Shown here in pieces: positions 1 through 10,917 of a stretch of DNA of 36,845 nucleotides (positions within the stretch are counted from its first letter, which is position 1; each line of letters opens with the position of its first letter). Location of the stretch: the NCBI GenBank assembly GCA_004802725.1, contig SGPM01000275.1, positions 1 to 36,845 on the forward strand, given 5' to 3'. A program made the position numbers and the translations under genes. This stretch comes from Antrodiella citrinella. Lineage: Eukaryota > Basidiomycota > Agaricomycetes > Polyporales > Steccherinaceae. Under the pieces are notes generated by a model, which saw only the letters and a list, made by a program, of their open reading frames with translations, was not told the DNA's origin and made no database searches.

Positions 1-441
1 CTTGCATCGTGCGCTCCTCGCTCATCGACGCGAATTCGATATCGGTGAGGCGACGGAAATAGATGGTATTTTCTTGCCAGCCCTTCAGCAGCAGCTCCAG
101 CTTCTGCAGGTTCGAGACGTCGCTGAGATTCCGAAACGGAACCTCATCGTGCGGCCAACCGACAATGATAACTCGGTATTTCACGACGATGTCTTTCCAG
201 TAGCTGGGCCATCGCATGGATGCGCTCTCGTCTTGCGTGATATCTCCTGCAAATAGTTCGTTCGATGAGCGGTAGCAGGGGGGACAGCGAAGAAAGACTC
301 ACGCAAAGCATCCTTCATGATTCGACGAATCTCTGCGCGTGTCTCTGACATGCGCTCACTGTAGCTCTTCTTGGGAACCACACGGAACTTTGACTGGTGT
401 GCGGCGGCTGGGTTAGTCTCGAGGTCTGAGCTACGAGGCAT
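1..441 (-). CDS. conserved basidiomycete hypothetical protein, 'GWP' type, 3' end outside window
   Basis: A minus-strand gene starts at the ATG at 441 and runs off the left edge. Exon 1 (441-303) ends at a GTGAGT donor. A 56 nt intron (302-247) ends in GCAG, and exon 2 continues in frame from 246. The spliced product reads MPRSSDLETNPAAAHQSKFR at the start and has a basic Arg/Lys-rich segment (SETRAEIRRIMKDALRD). It then carries a signature in the order MRWPSYWKDIVVKYRV, IIVGWPHDEVPFRNLSDV and LQKLELLLKGW. I recall this pattern (W..Y..IV.KYRV...GWP...PF.NLS) from many Agaricomycete hypothetical proteins, but I know of no assigned function, and the match is from memory. The intron is confirmed only by frame and family continuity. 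The downstream part is outside the window. Confidence 0.7.
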
Positions 442-2949
442 AGTGGCGGAGAGAGTGGAGAGCTTGGATGGGTGATGACAGCGGTGTCGAGGCGAAAAGA
501 ATTGCTTGAGACATTTGTCGACTCCCTGTTCATATAGGTAGTGACTTGAGGTTCCGACTTTGCAGAACTTCTTCCGGCAATGCAGTCAAGGTGCTTGCTG
601 GATCTTCGCCGAGCAACCGCCGGAGAGCCGGGGACATTGAGGTTGGTGAGAGCTCTGTTCACATCCCGAAAACAGAAGGGTATTCCACGCTCACCAAAGC
701 CACGTTAGCTCACAGGGCAGCGATAGACGAAGCTGGCCGGAAGAAGCAGAAGAAATCCACAGCAAGGCGCGGTGGCAGTAACTAGATGGTATGTCCACCG
801 AAAGGATACTTGACAATTCACTGGGATGGGACGATGATTTCGGCAAGTCAAGTCGCCGTAAATGTGGAATGACACGGTGGACTGTAAGCCTGGAAATGAT
901 ACTGCCAGTGCTGTGCCGCCGGTCAATCCGAGGCTATCGGCGATCTTTTGTTGTAGTTAAATATGAGGGTGGCCGGTTGTTTCGCACTGCTCACATGCGA
1001 TGTCCAAGAAGTTACGGTATGCGTCGCGGGAGGATCGATTCGTCAATGTAGCCTACAGGAGAGCGCGTTTATCGCGTTAATCAATGAGAATATCTGAGAG
1101 CCTTGCGGAGAGGATGGCACTCACGGAGCCCCCACGCGTCTCCATATTCGACACATCGGTGGTATTTCAGATGCAAAAAAACAGCATCGGCCTTCGCTGA
1201 TCTGACCATGACATGAGTCTTCTTGCCCGTATAACTCAAAGCATCCGCGGTGGTGCCTCAGGTCTAATTACGGCATGGTTATTTGGTGTGCAGCTGCAAT
1301 GAGACGCGTTGTTTTGAGTCGGAGAGCGAGGTGGACAATGACGCGGCTTACTTGGGAGGTGTTTTACACCGTATCTGTAACGGAAGAGAAGACAAGCTTT
1401 TGGAATGTACAGAAACCTGGTTTAAGTTGGAGGTGAAGAGAGACTTAGAACGCTCGAGAAGGATCGAGAGCGTGGGCTCTACCCCGCGGATTCGCTAGGA
1501 TCACAAAACAGAAAAACGTGGTGCATCTAGGTGTTCTACTTCTGTTGGATCACGAGGGATTTACAGAGTCAACGCCGATAACTTCTCAAAACAAGACGAA
1601 TGAGGAAGCTCGACTCACATATGTGGATGTGCCAGCAACTTTCAAGGACTGAGACTTGATCCGTTCGTTTGAAATGCCTAGAACTTGACAGCGCATAGCA
1701 CGAGCGTTGTCCAGTCGTGGTCTCCCGTATTCAGTCCAGGGAAGATTTGCGAGCCCTGCGACTGAATAGCAGTACGCTCCATCTACATCACAGAAGAAAA
1801 ATGTTGCCTCCAGTCAGAACACATGTAGGCAACGGTGGAAACGCTCGCCACTTTATCAGAGATCTAGCGCTGCATGCTGTATGTTGCAGTGAAAGCTTGA
1901 AGGTAGTGATGCACCGAGGTTCACAGTTGTGTCCCCGTATGCATACCGATGGGATGCGTGGCCGCAGTCAACCAGCGGTACAAATTAACTTGGCAAGCTC
2001 CTGTCACCTTGGAGTTCATATAATAATGCGAAGATCGTCTTCCTGGTTCCGAGGATTTGTTTTTCATAGAGTATTGAGACATTCCACTGGTGTGGAAGAC
2101 GTGGAATGTTTACAAAATGCGACGTGCACGATGGATAATACAGATGAATGATGATCAGCTCGGCATTTTCCTGTATGGCACGCTCACCCAGTATGTTGAC
2201 AGTGTTGTTCGAAAAGAAAGTCAGCCAATCACTCGAACACACACAGTCCATTTGACGTGGCAGCTTACACTTTGAGGGAGGCCCCGGGGAACCTTTTGGA
2301 TCACTGACTCATGTACTCATGACGAGATGTTGGAGAACTCGGAGACTTTGTGTTGACTCTGATGCGCTGGAGAGTTTCGATCGGCGGTAAGAAACAAGGT
2401 TGATCTCGCCTGCCTCCTGGGTTTCCAGACACTCTTGCTTGTCGGTGAAACTCATCGAAGTCATCGAAGTCACAGCGATAAAGCGAGATTGGCAACTGCC
2501 AGTGAAGTGAGAGGTGAACCGCAAACGCGGTGATCAAAGTGGCGATCTATTTCGACGCTGGTAGGCACACTGCAACGTGAACATTGAACGTAGAACTTGT
2601 GTTCTCGTTGGGCAAAGGTTGTTACCGGCAGAAAGCCGGCGGCTGCAAACAAACCCACCACCCACTGAGATCTGAGAGGTAAACGGAAATGTATCGAGGG
2701 TAAGGACTTGTCTCCCACATCGACAGAGTCGTTCATATGTCTCATGGTGATCTCATGCTTGCCAGAATAGATCCCGTCCGACATTTCGGCTACGGAAAGC
2801 CATCGACCGTTCGAAAGTAGCATATAGATGCCACCACTTCATGAGAGCGGACCATGGTCGCGTGGTCAAAGCTCACGAACATGTGTAAGCGAATCTAGCA
2901 GAATCTTCCCATAAATTAGGCATGCTCAAGTATACTCAGTACGCTACCG
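442..2949. other. gene-poor stretch, no supported gene
   Basis: About 2.5 kb lies between two minus-strand genes. The open frames here are short, overlap on both strands and show no family resemblance. The least weak is a minus-strand frame of 117 codons at 2823-2470 with a hydrophobic patch near WVVGLFAAAGFLP. It has no recognisable domain, no clear splice partner and no homology I can name, so I do not call it a gene. The right part would contain the 3' UTR of the disulfide isomerase gene, and the left part the promoter of the 1-441 gene. Confidence 0.5.
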
Positions 2950-4642
2950 TTACAGCTCGTCATGCACCTCCGGAGTCTCTGCTGGTTCCGCCGCCGCCGT
3001 AGGGGTAGCCTTTGCGGCGACAGTCTCCTCCTCACCAGCCTCGGTCTCGACTTGAGTCTCGTCCACCAGGGGCGTCGTTGACGCAGCAGGGACTTCCACC
3101 GGAGTCTGTTCAGTAGGCACAGCGTCCGAATCCACCTCTGGTGTTGGCTCTACTCTGGGTGCTGGCGTCTTCGGGTGACCCGTCTCCGTCTCTGGTTCGA
3201 ATACAACTTGAGCACCGTCGCCTGTCTTCATCATCGGGGCTGATTGGGTAGACTTCGCTGCTGCTTCGGCCTGAGACTTGAGGATTTTCTTCATCGGATC
3301 CTCGGGCTTGTCTCCGGCCTTCTTGTCCCCAGCCTTCTGACCTTTCTTTGGCATGTCGCCCATGCTACCTGGGAAGCCGTTCTTGCCGTGGAAGTCTTTG
3401 CCATGCTGCTTGATAGCCTCCTCGAAGTCAATGAGGTCACTAGAGCGAGCGGTCAGCCTGTGCCGGATTATAAGACCGAAAGGATGAAAGTTACCTGAAA
3501 CCACCATGGGCGAGAGCTATCCGCTGGACCTCCTGCTGACGCTCGATCTCGAGCTCCTCTTCAGTAGGCTCGAACTCTTCGGTCGCAGCTTCCTCGTTCA
3601 GGATTTCAAGGTCTGCGGTTCCGTCAATGATGGAGTCGAAGAATTTCGTGAGAGAGTCGTGCTTGGTGAGCCCTGTAGATCAAGGTCAATGAGTTGCAAT
3701 GAGTGATAGGTAGGTGAATGACATACCTTCATACCGCACAAAGTCCGTCTTGCCTGGAGGGTAGATGAGGACCTTTGAAGATCCCTTCTCGCCAGCCTCC
3801 ATACCCATCTTTACTGAACTCTTTCCCTTACGATCCCGGTGAATGGCGAAAGTGAAGTGATCCTTGTATTTGTTGCCAAGGACTTGCCAGAGGATCGGGA
3901 TGTGTTTGCCGTTGTTCACGAGCAACGCACGCATTTCGCTCTTGTGCTGTATACCTCTGCATGAGATCCGGTAGCAAGGGCAGATATACGCGCAACAGAC
4001 TGACCTCTTCGACCCAGCCCGGAATGTCATCAATGTTGTAAAGCTTCTTGACACCATGAGGAATATTCCGTGAAGCCCAGTAGAAGAAGCCACTAGCAGT
4101 CCTCTCAGCAGTTTCGTATGGGATAGGCTTCGCTTGCTTTCCACGAGGATATAACTGGTGGAAGTGTCATTGATAGGCACGAGTGTCCGAATGTGAGTGA
4201 GCGTACCTTGATAGTTGGGAACCCTTGGACGCCCTGTTGCGAACACAGCGCCTTATTGTCCTGCTTGTCGCAGTCCACAGCATAGAAAGGGACCAGAGGG
4301 TACAGACCCAACGCGGCTTGACTGTATTCAGGTGCCATTTTTTGACAATGCTGAAAACGCATCGAGTGAGTATGGGGACGATGTAGGTGACAACTGCGCA
4401 GGTACTCACACCGCACCACGGCGCAACGAATGCAACAGCACTCGTAGTCTAAATAACAACACAACACCAGGTCAGTCAGGGAGTGCCAGTGGAAGAAATC
4501 AGTCACGCACATTCTGTTTCATGATCTTCTTGAATCCCTTCGAGTCAATGAACTTCACTTGCGAATTCTTTGGGAACAGCGCGGCCGACACCATTGAAGG
4601 TGCCACCAAGAGCGAGAGGAAGAGGAGGTCTGGAAGCAACAT
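2950..4642 (-). CDS. ER protein disulfide isomerase, MPD1/P5-like, HDEL-tailed
   Basis: Seven exons (4642-4511, 4448-4410, 4350-4207, 4154-4005, 3946-3727, 3672-3495, 3439-2950) join to 1353 nt, or 450 residues. The ATG at 4642 was chosen over an upstream in-frame ATG at 4705 because it gives a clean signal peptide (MLLPDLLFLSLLVAPSMVSA). A thioredoxin domain follows with the redox site APWCGHC at about residues 54-60 and the cis-proline in GFPTIK near 105. A second, thioredoxin-like region without cysteines lies near residues 155-225. A charged helical segment (EEELEIERQQEVQRIALAHG) leads to a tail of about 150 residues rich in Thr, Pro, Glu and Ala. The last four residues are HDEL, the fungal ER-retrieval signal. 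Family knowledge says such enzymes form, break and isomerise disulfides in secretory proteins. Only one CxxC is present, as in yeast Mpd1. The CGHC motif is cut by an intron exactly between CG and HC, and exon 2 is only 39 nt. Confidence 0.93.
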
Positions 4643-5317
4643 GATGTCTGGTAGCCAGGAAGGGAATGAACCTGGTAGAAGAGCGAGTATGAGAGACGAG
4701 CCCAAGTTATAGCAGCGGATAGATGGAGGATTCGTGTCCGTGGGGACCGTTTGGCTCTCGCTGACGTGGCTCCTTCACAACGAACCGCATTTCTCATCGC
4801 CCCGGTGTTGATGTTGGGCCTCCCGACGCTGTTTACACCAGTCCATATGCCTCATATACCCACGCATACCGGCTTCTGGGAGTCCTTTATGTCTGACTGA
4901 AGTTTGAAGTCTGTTGGATCTCACGACGGTCGTGGATTGGCGCGTTTCTTATCATTTCAAGCTCGGAGGGTCTGGAATTGCTCTCACGAATACAACTTTG
5001 CTAGCAGGGGTTTACATTGCATGTTGGACGTAGACGATGGAGTGGTAGATCATGGTACGGGATAACGTTCGCAATCAAAAGAATATTGCGTTGACCCAAA
5101 GTCGCGGACACGTGTTCGAGCTCGTCCCCCCACCTTGCCGTTGCAGCATGGCAAAAATGAGGATGTACTGCAGGCAAACTCCCTTCGACAAAACCCTCTC
5201 AAGACGGGAAAAGATCTTGTCATCATTACACTCACCGACGAACCTTCCAAACCCTACTACACATTCCGCGTCATTGGTTACCAGACGTATTCACTTTGTG
5301 CGAATCGATCCGCCGCG
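4643..5317. promoter_or_regulatory. divergent intergenic region
   Basis: This 675 bp lies between the starts of the disulfide isomerase gene (minus) and the Ran-binding gene (plus), so it should hold both promoters. I see no convincing TATA box or repeated operator. A CACGTG E-box core is at about 5109-5114. An unfolded-protein-response element would be expected for an ER chaperone gene, but I cannot point to one with confidence. Confidence 0.4.
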
Positions 5318-7116
5318 ATGTTCCCACTCAATGATTTCAATTTCGTAGCCTGTGCTTTGGCAACTTTCTCAGCAGCAGTAGGATATAGGTACACGCAGAG
5401 GCAGACACAAAGGCAGAGGCAGAACCAGAGAGGTCGCAGTGCAAGCTGGTAAGTTCGTGAGTTCGTACCTCGTGTTACCAAATAATGCTGAACGACGAAA
5501 TCGCAGGGCATCTGGCTCGCTGCAGGTTGCCAGACGTTATTTGCCGAGGAGGTATAGCTCCGTGAGCAGTGTCTCAACCGCTTTCGATAGCGAAGTCGAT
5601 GGCTATCCGTCGGACTGTCCTACACCATCAGACACCGTAAGTAAATGTGGACCAGTGCATCGTGACCCTTCATCCATTGATTCCTTCTGATATTCAGGCT
5701 GCTGACGACACTGAACCTGGCTCTCTGAAGAGAAAGCACCGTGAGGAAATTCGTGACAATGTAATAACCATCAACCCAACTTGCTGAAGAACCGTCTAAA
5801 CTCATCAACTGTCATCTAGTCGATCGACGACGACAAGGCCACGCGAGAAGCAGTAAGTCACTTCACAACAAGATTGAGCAGATGATTCGACTTTTTACTT
5901 GACCTCGTTTGTGTCTATAGAAGAGATGTCGATCCGAGTCGTCAACGCCACAACCTCAGGTCGGGGAAGATGACACAGAGCTTCTACGCGAACCGGAGCA
6001 CATAGCTGAGAGCCCGCGCTTAGCTACCCCCCCTCCTCCTACGCCGGAGGTAATGATTGAGGAAGACGAGAGAGATACCCCGGAATGCGTGGTACCCACA
6101 CCGCTATCTATTCCTCAGGTAAGATGCTCACAAGACCTCGGACGCCGTAGCTCATGTTTGAGCCTCTGTATAGGCGGAAACCTCGGAACAAGTTACCACA
6201 TCTCCCTTGTCTCCATCAAAGCTTCAGTCCACGTTCACGATACCTGCTGTCAGTCACCCAGCGTTTGCGTCTAATGATCCCATATACTGACCGCTTCATC
6301 CCACCATCCACAGTGTAAGCCGTCGACCGCGTTTTCCGCGTTTGCGGGTGTGTCTTCAGGGTTCAACTTCGCGTCTAGCTCCTCGAGCAACCAGAGACCC
6401 GCGTGGTGCGCAATAGAGGCTCTCCCAGCCGCCGCGAGTGTCTCTGCTATTGATAGCACTCCACAAGAAAGCGAATCAGATGCTCTGGGGACTCAGATTG
6501 TTGTCCAACCGGCAGGGATCGGTGAGCAAATTGCTTTGATGTTCCAGGTTCACTCCTGCTCATGCAGAAACAGCTATGCTCACCGGAGAGGAAGACGAAG
6601 ACGTTCTGGCAGAACTCAAAGGCGTGAAGCTGTTCATCAAACGCGGTAGCAAGGACTTCACGGACGGGATGCTCGGTCACATCAAGTTTCTCGTGGACAA
6701 GAAAACCGGAGAAGAGCGGTTAGGTGGGTCTCTTCGCATGATTCCAAGCTTTCTGGATAAATCACTGACACGCTCTGATAGTCTTTCGACGAGAGCCGGT
6801 GTGGAAAGTCTCCATGAGCGTACGGCTACGCCCCATTGTCAGATGTGCCTTCGACGAAGAACATGGCGTTCTTCGTGTCACATTGAAAGAGAAGACCGTG
6901 GACGAGGACGGTGTTTCGTCAGAAGCCTTCGGCGATTCTGTCGTAATATATGCCCTACGAGTACGTGAATTATTGTTACTTGCTTGAATTCAAACCTATA
7001 CTTAGTTCTACTTCTTTGTCTTTTGACAGAGAGGGAAGCTGTCCAAATCCGACTTTACGGATTTTGCGAAGAGGGTGACTGCGAGCAGTCGTCTTGTGAC
7101 ATCGTCTACTGTTTGA
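5318..7116 (+). CDS. Ran-binding domain (RanBD1) protein with hydrophobic N-terminus
   Basis: The frame is kept through these exons: 5318-5448, 5507-5636, 5698-5760, one from 5820, and then several more to the TGA at 7114-7116. The C-terminal third is a RanBP1-type domain. It opens with TGEEDEDVLAELKGVKLFIK, continues with KDFTDGMLGHIKFLVDKKTG and VFRREPVWKVSMSVRLRP, and ends with VRCAFDEEHGVLRVTLKEK. This domain binds Ran-GTP, and relatives such as Yrb2/RanBP3, Nup2 and Nup50 act in nuclear transport. An AFSAFAGVSSGFNF stretch upstream resembles degenerate FG-type nucleoporin sequence. Basic patches (SLKRKHREE, KRCRSES) could be nuclear localisation signals. The first exon is odd: MFPLNDFNFVACALATFSAA forms one predicted membrane span and is followed by a Gln/Arg-rich run (TQRQTQRQRQNQRGR). 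The intron near 6512-6562 was set to the acceptor that keeps the frame. The start is the first in-frame ATG. Confidence 0.85.
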
Positions 7117-8141
7117 GCGATTGCCTCATACTTGCCTCGGACATAATATGAAGCGACCGCCAGGACAGGCTTCATTGACCGACTACATGCGCACCGATGC
7201 CAGCGTCAGATCGTCCCCAGCTTGGATGGCGATAGAGGTCATGAACTCTCTGGACGGAGCCGCGACTCCTGCCGGCGCCAGGGGTGTCAGAGCGCAGTGG
7301 CAGGTTCCACAATTGCATGGGATGCGGATAATGTTATCTATACGTATGCGTATGTTCATAATATGGAATACCTTCTTTGGAAATGGTCAATGTCGGTAGA
7401 GTCGTCGGGGAGCGGGCTCAGCGCGAGGTTCTCAATTGTTTACCAGATGATTCTCGGGTGGTCCAAGGCCAATGTACTGTCTCACTGCCCATCTGATCCG
7501 CATACGATGTCCATAAACAATACGACGTACGAGGTACGTGTGATGTTTTCCAATCATGAGCTGCTCAAAATTCACATTCCTATTGTCTGAAATACAAGGG
7601 CAAGCTTGTAAGCGCCACACGTTGAGTACGGAAAAGGGAACCCTTGTTGTTCATTCCCCCCATACTCGGCTTCGTAGAATCGCATCCTGAAGATTTCTGA
7701 CCTTGTGTCCGCTTGACGACCAATGGTTACCATGCTCGAGACAACGAGAACAATAAGAGAACATAAGACGACCTTGCAGTTGGATCTACCATGTCCTGAA
7801 TCTGTTGTGGGTGTCATTTTTCCGGCTATGCAAGCGCTTCTGACCCTTCGTTATATAGTCGAAGTACAAGGGCCTATTGTGTCCAAAGCAGCAGCCTGCG
7901 CTGCATTGGATTCCGTTCGCTCCGTTGGGAGGTGTTCATAAGAGCTCGCGTTGCTAGAGCAAAGGCCCTTCACTTCATTGCTTTCAGTCTTCCTTGTCCG
8001 GTTCCGTCATCCCTGTAGCTCTACTCTCCATTGCAGGACATTCATCATCAGACTTCATTTCACACCGCCAGGATCTGTGACGCGCATTCTCATCGTCTAC
8101 TCTTTCGGCTCAATACCAGCATTGACACATACCCTACCTCT
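7117..8141. other. intergenic stretch, no supported gene
   Basis: About 1 kb separates two plus-strand genes. It should contain the 3' UTR of the Ran-binding gene and the promoter of the 8207 gene. Open frames at 7222-7590 (plus) and 7572-7817 (minus) have no recognisable domain and no splice partners. The stretch 7960-8141 is pyrimidine-rich, as in fungal core promoters. Confidence 0.45.
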
Positions 8142-8200
8142 GTGAGTAACTTTACATCTTCATCCGTTTGTACGACTCGATACTGACGCCACCGCCACAG
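8142..8200 (+). other. 5' UTR intron of the 8207 gene
   Basis: A GTGAGT donor at 8142, a TACTGACG branch-like element and a CCACAG acceptor ending at 8200 form a 59 nt intron. No start upstream keeps the frame through it. The first good ATG lies 7 nt after the acceptor, so the intron is placed in the leader. Confidence 0.6.
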
Positions 8201-8206
8201 GAATTA

Positions 8207-9562
8207 ATGTCCCAGAACGTTGTATCATACCCAACCACAGAACTGTTCACGCCTTCGTACTCTTTCTTGTCGCATCCACCTCAGAAACCCCAGCCTTCGC
8301 ACCCACTTCCGCCACCACCAGGCTCCGAGAACATCCCTCCGACAGCTCTTATTGCAGGCCGCCGCCGCTCTTCCATCATGATCTCTATCACTGCTTGGGC
8401 AGAGAACGTCCCTCCTGGTTCCCCCGCGCCTCCTCCCCGTCGCAAAGACTCTTGTGCCCAGAGCGACGAAGCCAAGCAGGCATTGAAGGCCGCAGGCTAC
8501 ACTTCCGCTATTGTCAATCTCCAAAACGTCGTTCTCCCTCCTCCTGCACCCATCAGTAAAAAGAATCGCTACTCGCTCATCCCAGAACCTCGTTCTTCCT
8601 CTCACCAGAAAGATCTGAGACGTTCGAACTCCCAGTCCTCTCTGAAGGCCTCAGGCTCCCGAACACGCTCTTCAGCCCGACCTGGCACGGCCACAACGCC
8701 TGCTGCTGCTGCTCTACCTAGTTCCTCTTCCAGACCAGAGCACAGACGCGAACGCTCGCAGTCTACTATCATGAAGGACAAGCAGTCTAAGTACGCCAAG
8801 TACCCTCCGCCTCTCGCGCAGGATATGGCACTTGCCCAGCTCATCGATGGCGGCAACTCGGAGGACCAGATCAGGAAGTACGTCGACGCTCGAGCCAAGG
8901 CATCGGGCGCGACCAAGGTCAATGGTCAGTACGTCGGTGCTGATGGTGTCTACCGTGATGGACGTGGTGGAGTCTGGCGCGACCAAGACGAGGCGCTGGA
9001 GTACACCCACCTGCTCAACGACACCGGTGATAGGTCGTGGGTCGGCTTCAGCAAGGATGCCGCATCTTTGGAAGACGAGTACCGTCGCGGCAGCGTCTCT
9101 ACGATGGAGACGATGGACTCGGACTTGGACCCTCGCTATGCTATCCAGCCCAATGACGAGGAGCTCGCCAAATTCGGCGGCGCGGTGCCCCCGCACGGTT
9201 CTACGCGCCATTCAGCGCGGCACCTCCGCAAGTCGGAGTCCCTGTTGGATCCTTTCCCCGTCCCTGGCCAAAATCCTTCCTCTTCCTCTGCATCCCCTCC
9301 TAGCTCCCGGGAGCGTCACCGACCAGCACCCCTCGCAATGGACACTGCACCCGTTGGCCCTTCGTACGTCTACAGCCCCGGCAACCCCGTACAGCAGGAG
9401 GCCGGTCGAAAGGACTTCATGAACGCCTCGTTCTCGCCTACGCCCGTCACCGCAAAGCCGGTAGCCCAGTCAAAGTCTGGTTCTGCGAACCACACCGCCG
9501 ACGTCACCAAATCGAAGCTTGGTGTCAAAGGCCTCTTGAAAGCTGTTGGGATGAAGAAGTGA
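8207..9562 (+). CDS. disordered Ser/Pro-rich hypothetical protein, 451 aa, single exon
   Basis: An uninterrupted 451-codon frame runs from the ATG at 8207 to the TGA at 9560-9562. The first 220 residues are low complexity, with proline clusters (PHPLPPPPGSENIPP, VVLPPPAPISKK) and Ser/Arg-rich stretches. A more ordered core lies at about residues 200-320. It includes KYPPPLAQDMALAQLIDGGN, IRKYVDARAKASGA, VNGQYVGADGVYRDGRGGVW and DRSWVGFSKDAASLEDEYRR, so it looks conserved. A helical basic end reads KSKLGVKGLLKAVGMKK. I do not recognise a domain and assign no function. The core has the look of a conserved basidiomycete hypothetical protein. Third-position GC is high and the frame is long, so coding status is well supported. 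Antisense frames at 8225-8605 and 8714-9211 are shadows. Confidence 0.85.
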   Translation: MSQNVVSYPTTELFTPSYSFLSHPPQKPQPSHPLPPPPGSENIPPTALIAGRRRSSIMISITAWAENVPPGSPAPPPRRKDSCAQSDEAKQALKAAGYTSAIVNLQNVVLPPPAPISKKNRYSLIPEPRSSSHQKDLRRSNSQSSLKASGSRTRSSARPGTATTPAAAALPSSSSRPEHRRERSQSTIMKDKQSKYAKYPPPLAQDMALAQLIDGGNSEDQIRKYVDARAKASGATKVNGQYVGADGVYRDGRGGVWRDQDEALEYTHLLNDTGDRSWVGFSKDAASLEDEYRRGSVSTMETMDSDLDPRYAIQPNDEELAKFGGAVPPHGSTRHSARHLRKSESLLDPFPVPGQNPSSSSASPPSSRERHRPAPLAMDTAPVGPSYVYSPGNPVQQEAGRKDFMNASFSPTPVTAKPVAQSKSGSANHTADVTKSKLGVKGLLKAVGMKK

Positions 9563-10031
9563 TTCGATATCACGTTCGGCTCATGTTACGCAGACTTGCT
9601 TGCAGTCTTTTCCATTTTCCACTTGTATCTCATGACATTTGAACCTCCCCCACCCGCATTTTTTGTATGACCAGCTTATGTGTATTATTTCAGGTTGTGT
9701 AGATCACTTCCATAATTATTGCAACGCCTCGCCTTCTGCATGTCTCACTCACGTTTCTCATACTCTTCAACGTCTTTTTGCCTAAAACCCTGCGACAATA
9801 ATCCATTGATGTAATGCAAGTGATGTTGGTACCAGATACTTGATTCGACATATCGTGAGGAATGCTCTCAAAGCAGCAAAACATTATACGATGCGAGTAT
9901 GTGGATATCAATGATCCAGAGGTATAAATTCCGTAAAACCCCATGATAGATGTCCTGTAAGATATAAACAAAAGCAAGCACGACGAATCTAACAGCGAAC
10001 CTACGCGTATAGCGTCGACCAGCCATTACAA
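9563..10031. other. convergent 3' region
   Basis: The 469 bp between the stop at 9562 (plus gene) and the stop at 10032 (minus gene) is AT-richer than the flanking coding sequence. It should hold both 3' UTRs. I see no open frame of note, no repeat and no RNA gene. Confidence 0.5.
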
Positions 10032-10917
10032 TTAGAGCATGAAGGTGAGACCCATGAGGGCCAACGCGCCAGTCACAACGCTAGGAATGTATAGGGTACC
10101 AGCAGCGTTGTTCTGTGCGGCAGCACCGCCGGCTCCAGAAGGCGACGCGGAGGCTGAGACACCGGAAGAAGTGGTCGTGTTGGCGTTCTTCTGCTGCGCG
10201 GCGGGGGTAGGAGTGGTGACAGGAGGAGAGGCGGGGCTGCTACCGCTACCGCTGCTGCTGCTGACAGGTGGTGCATCGGAGGCGGACGAAGTGCTGTTGG
10301 ACGCGGAACCTGCGCCAAGAGCGCTGCCAGCGGCAGGAGGGGGAGGAGTAGCTAAGCTGGGGTTTACGAGGGCACCGACTCCCCACGGAATGGCGTCACC
10401 ATTAGCTTGGGTAGGGTTGGCAGGAGGATCGGCGTGACCGTTGTTATCGGCGATGGTGAAGCGAGTGGTCCAGTATGTGGCCTTGGCTTCTGGAGATGTA
10501 AACTGATAAAAGTAGATGGCAGAGTTGGGAGTGACCTAGCCAGAAAACGCGATGAGCTACAGTGCGGTAATACGAACGTGAAAAGCGCTTACTTCAGGGC
10601 AAGCGTATGAGTAGGTCGTCGTAGCTGCATCAGTACCATCAACGGTCGCGACAGCTGGGCACAGAGCGAGTTCAGTTGCCGAAGACAATGAGAGACAAAG
10701 CAGACTGACTGGTAAGATGGTTCATCTGCAAATTGCTCCCTGACATGAGCTCGATGTTCATCTGTTTCCATGTGCCTGTGGTATCAGGTGCCCAACTGAT
10801 GGTACAATTGGTGCCTTCGTTGAAGATGTCGCCAGGTCCAGGAGCGGATGGATCGGGATCCGCATGGACGGTCGCGAGTGCGGCGACAAGGGCAGTTACG
10901 AAAAGTTTGGAGAACAT
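10032..10917 (-). CDS. secreted GPI-anchored Ser/Thr-rich protein, Kre9/KNH-like N-terminal domain
   Basis: Three exons (10917-10710, 10654-10593, 10535-10032) join to 774 nt, or 257 residues. The signal peptide is MFSKLFVTALVAALATVHA. The mature part has the Kre9/KNH1-type domain typical of the Ser-Thr-rich GPI-anchored membrane family. It includes GDIFNEGTNCTISWAPDTTG, TWKQMNIELMSG, TVATVDGTDAATTTYSYACP, NSAIYFYQFTSPEA and WTTRFTI. A long Ser/Thr/Ala/Pro/Gly-rich stalk follows. The last 21 or so residues are hydrophobic (IPSVVTGALALMGLTFML), as expected for a GPI-attachment signal. Such proteins sit at the plasma membrane or in the cell wall, and family links to beta-1,6-glucan assembly are indirect. 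Both introns keep the family sequence in register. The gene is convergent with the 8207 gene. Confidence 0.92.

Noticed and set aside
2470..2823. 117-codon minus-strand frame in the gene-poor region
   Set aside because: It has no recognisable domain and no splice partner; the length is within what chance allows in GC-balanced DNA.
8714..9211. 165-codon minus-strand frame
   Set aside because: It is antisense to the conserved-looking core of the 8207-9562 gene and has no domain of its own.
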